Below are positions 22,812-22,981 of a stretch of 22,981 nt of DNA, one piece after another. The first letter of the stretch is position 1. Each line of letters starts with the position of its first letter. The notes under the pieces are model-generated. The model saw only the letters and a program-made list of their open reading frames with translations. It ran no database searches and was not told the DNA's origin. Source of the DNA: an uncultured Frankineae bacterium (GTDB taxonomy: Bacteria > Actinomycetota > Actinomycetes > Mycobacteriales > SCTD01); assembly GCA_902805805.1 (NCBI GenBank), contig CADCUE010000276.1:1-22981 (forward strand), given 5' to 3'. The translations under genes were made by a program, and so were the position numbers.

Positions 22812-22981
22812 CTACTCGAGCCCGCGGCGGATGGCCGCCTCGACCGTCGCCGGGACGGCCGCGGGACCACCGACGACCAGCAGCTCGTCGATCCGGCTCT
22901 TGCGGGCCTGCAGCAGGGCGACCGTCGGCTCGACGGTCCGCGGGCTCTGGTCGACGAGCAGCAGCAGACTGCCCCTCTTGG
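22812..22981 (-). CDS. Cell-wall-binding repeat 2 protein, C-terminal fragment (5' truncated by window edge)
   Basis: On the minus strand a frame enters from the right edge and ends at TAG (22812-22814). It reads S-L-L-L-L-V-D-Q-S-P-R-T-V, then R-I-D-E-L-L-V-V-G-G-P-A-A-V-P-A-T-V-E-A-A-I-R-R-G-L-E. The V-V-G-G-x-A-A-V-x-x-x-V repeat end is typical of PF04122 cell wall binding repeat 2, which occurs in tandem copies in exported proteins that attach non-covalently to the wall. Only about 56 residues are visible, so the catalytic or other N-terminal domain is unknown. Confidence 0.75.
   Translation of the reverse strand, partial: KRGSLLLLVDQSPRTVEPTVALLQARKSRIDELLVVGGPAAVPATVEAAIRRGLE

Overview
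The window is very GC-rich, with third codon positions almost all G or C, GTG starts as common as ATG, and no 16S, tRNA or CRISPR signal. Gene content (LCP/LytR_C protein, SpoIIE-type phosphatase, DUF6542, DUF4245, and the ychF-ispH-xseAB-glpX block) points to an actinomycete. I cannot name the order. About 20 complete genes plus two partial edge genes fill almost the whole window. The longest stretch without an intact gene is about 0.4 kb (10035-10459) and holds a tyrosine-recombinase remnant and two hairpins.

Left part (1-9846): the C-terminal end of a LytR_C-containing LCP-type protein; a PAS-GAF-SpoIIE-HATPase phosphatase; a dienelactone-hydrolase-like enzyme; then the most interesting locus. 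A CPTC thioredoxin-like two-domain protein (3417-4853) is followed by a UGSC-family protein (4862-5419). The second frame is interrupted by an in-frame TGA (5135-5137) that reads naturally as selenocysteine (motif A-D-U-G-S-C), with a perfect 8-bp, 3-nt-loop hairpin starting 12 bases after the TGA. Conventional gene calling would split or truncate this gene. Next come a Baeyer-Villiger-type flavin monooxygenase, an alpha/beta hydrolase and a short-chain dehydrogenase (a plausible alcohol-ketone-ester-acid route), then a haem-oxygenase-like diiron protein facing tail to tail with a CDGSH-type iron-sulfur protein.

Right part (10460-22756): a housekeeping block that I recall being conserved across actinobacteria: ychF, rmuC, a small unknown protein, a DUF6542 membrane protein, ispH, a lipid-droplet/phasin-like protein with 11-residue repeats, xseA, xseB, a DUF4245 protein, a TetR regulator coupled to a flavin reductase-like protein, glpX, an MFS transporter that seems to start at CTG overlapping the glpX stop, and xthA. 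The right edge holds the C-terminus of a cell-wall-binding-repeat-2 protein.

At least nine genes have a TANNNT hexamer 5-8 bases before the start codon and usually no Shine-Dalgarno, which suggests widespread leaderless transcription. Genes with strong Shine-Dalgarno sequences (the UGSC gene, monooxygenase, alpha/beta hydrolase, lipid-droplet protein, dienelactone hydrolase) form the other class. No selA, selB, selC or selD lies in the window, so the selenoprotein call depends on the rest of the genome.
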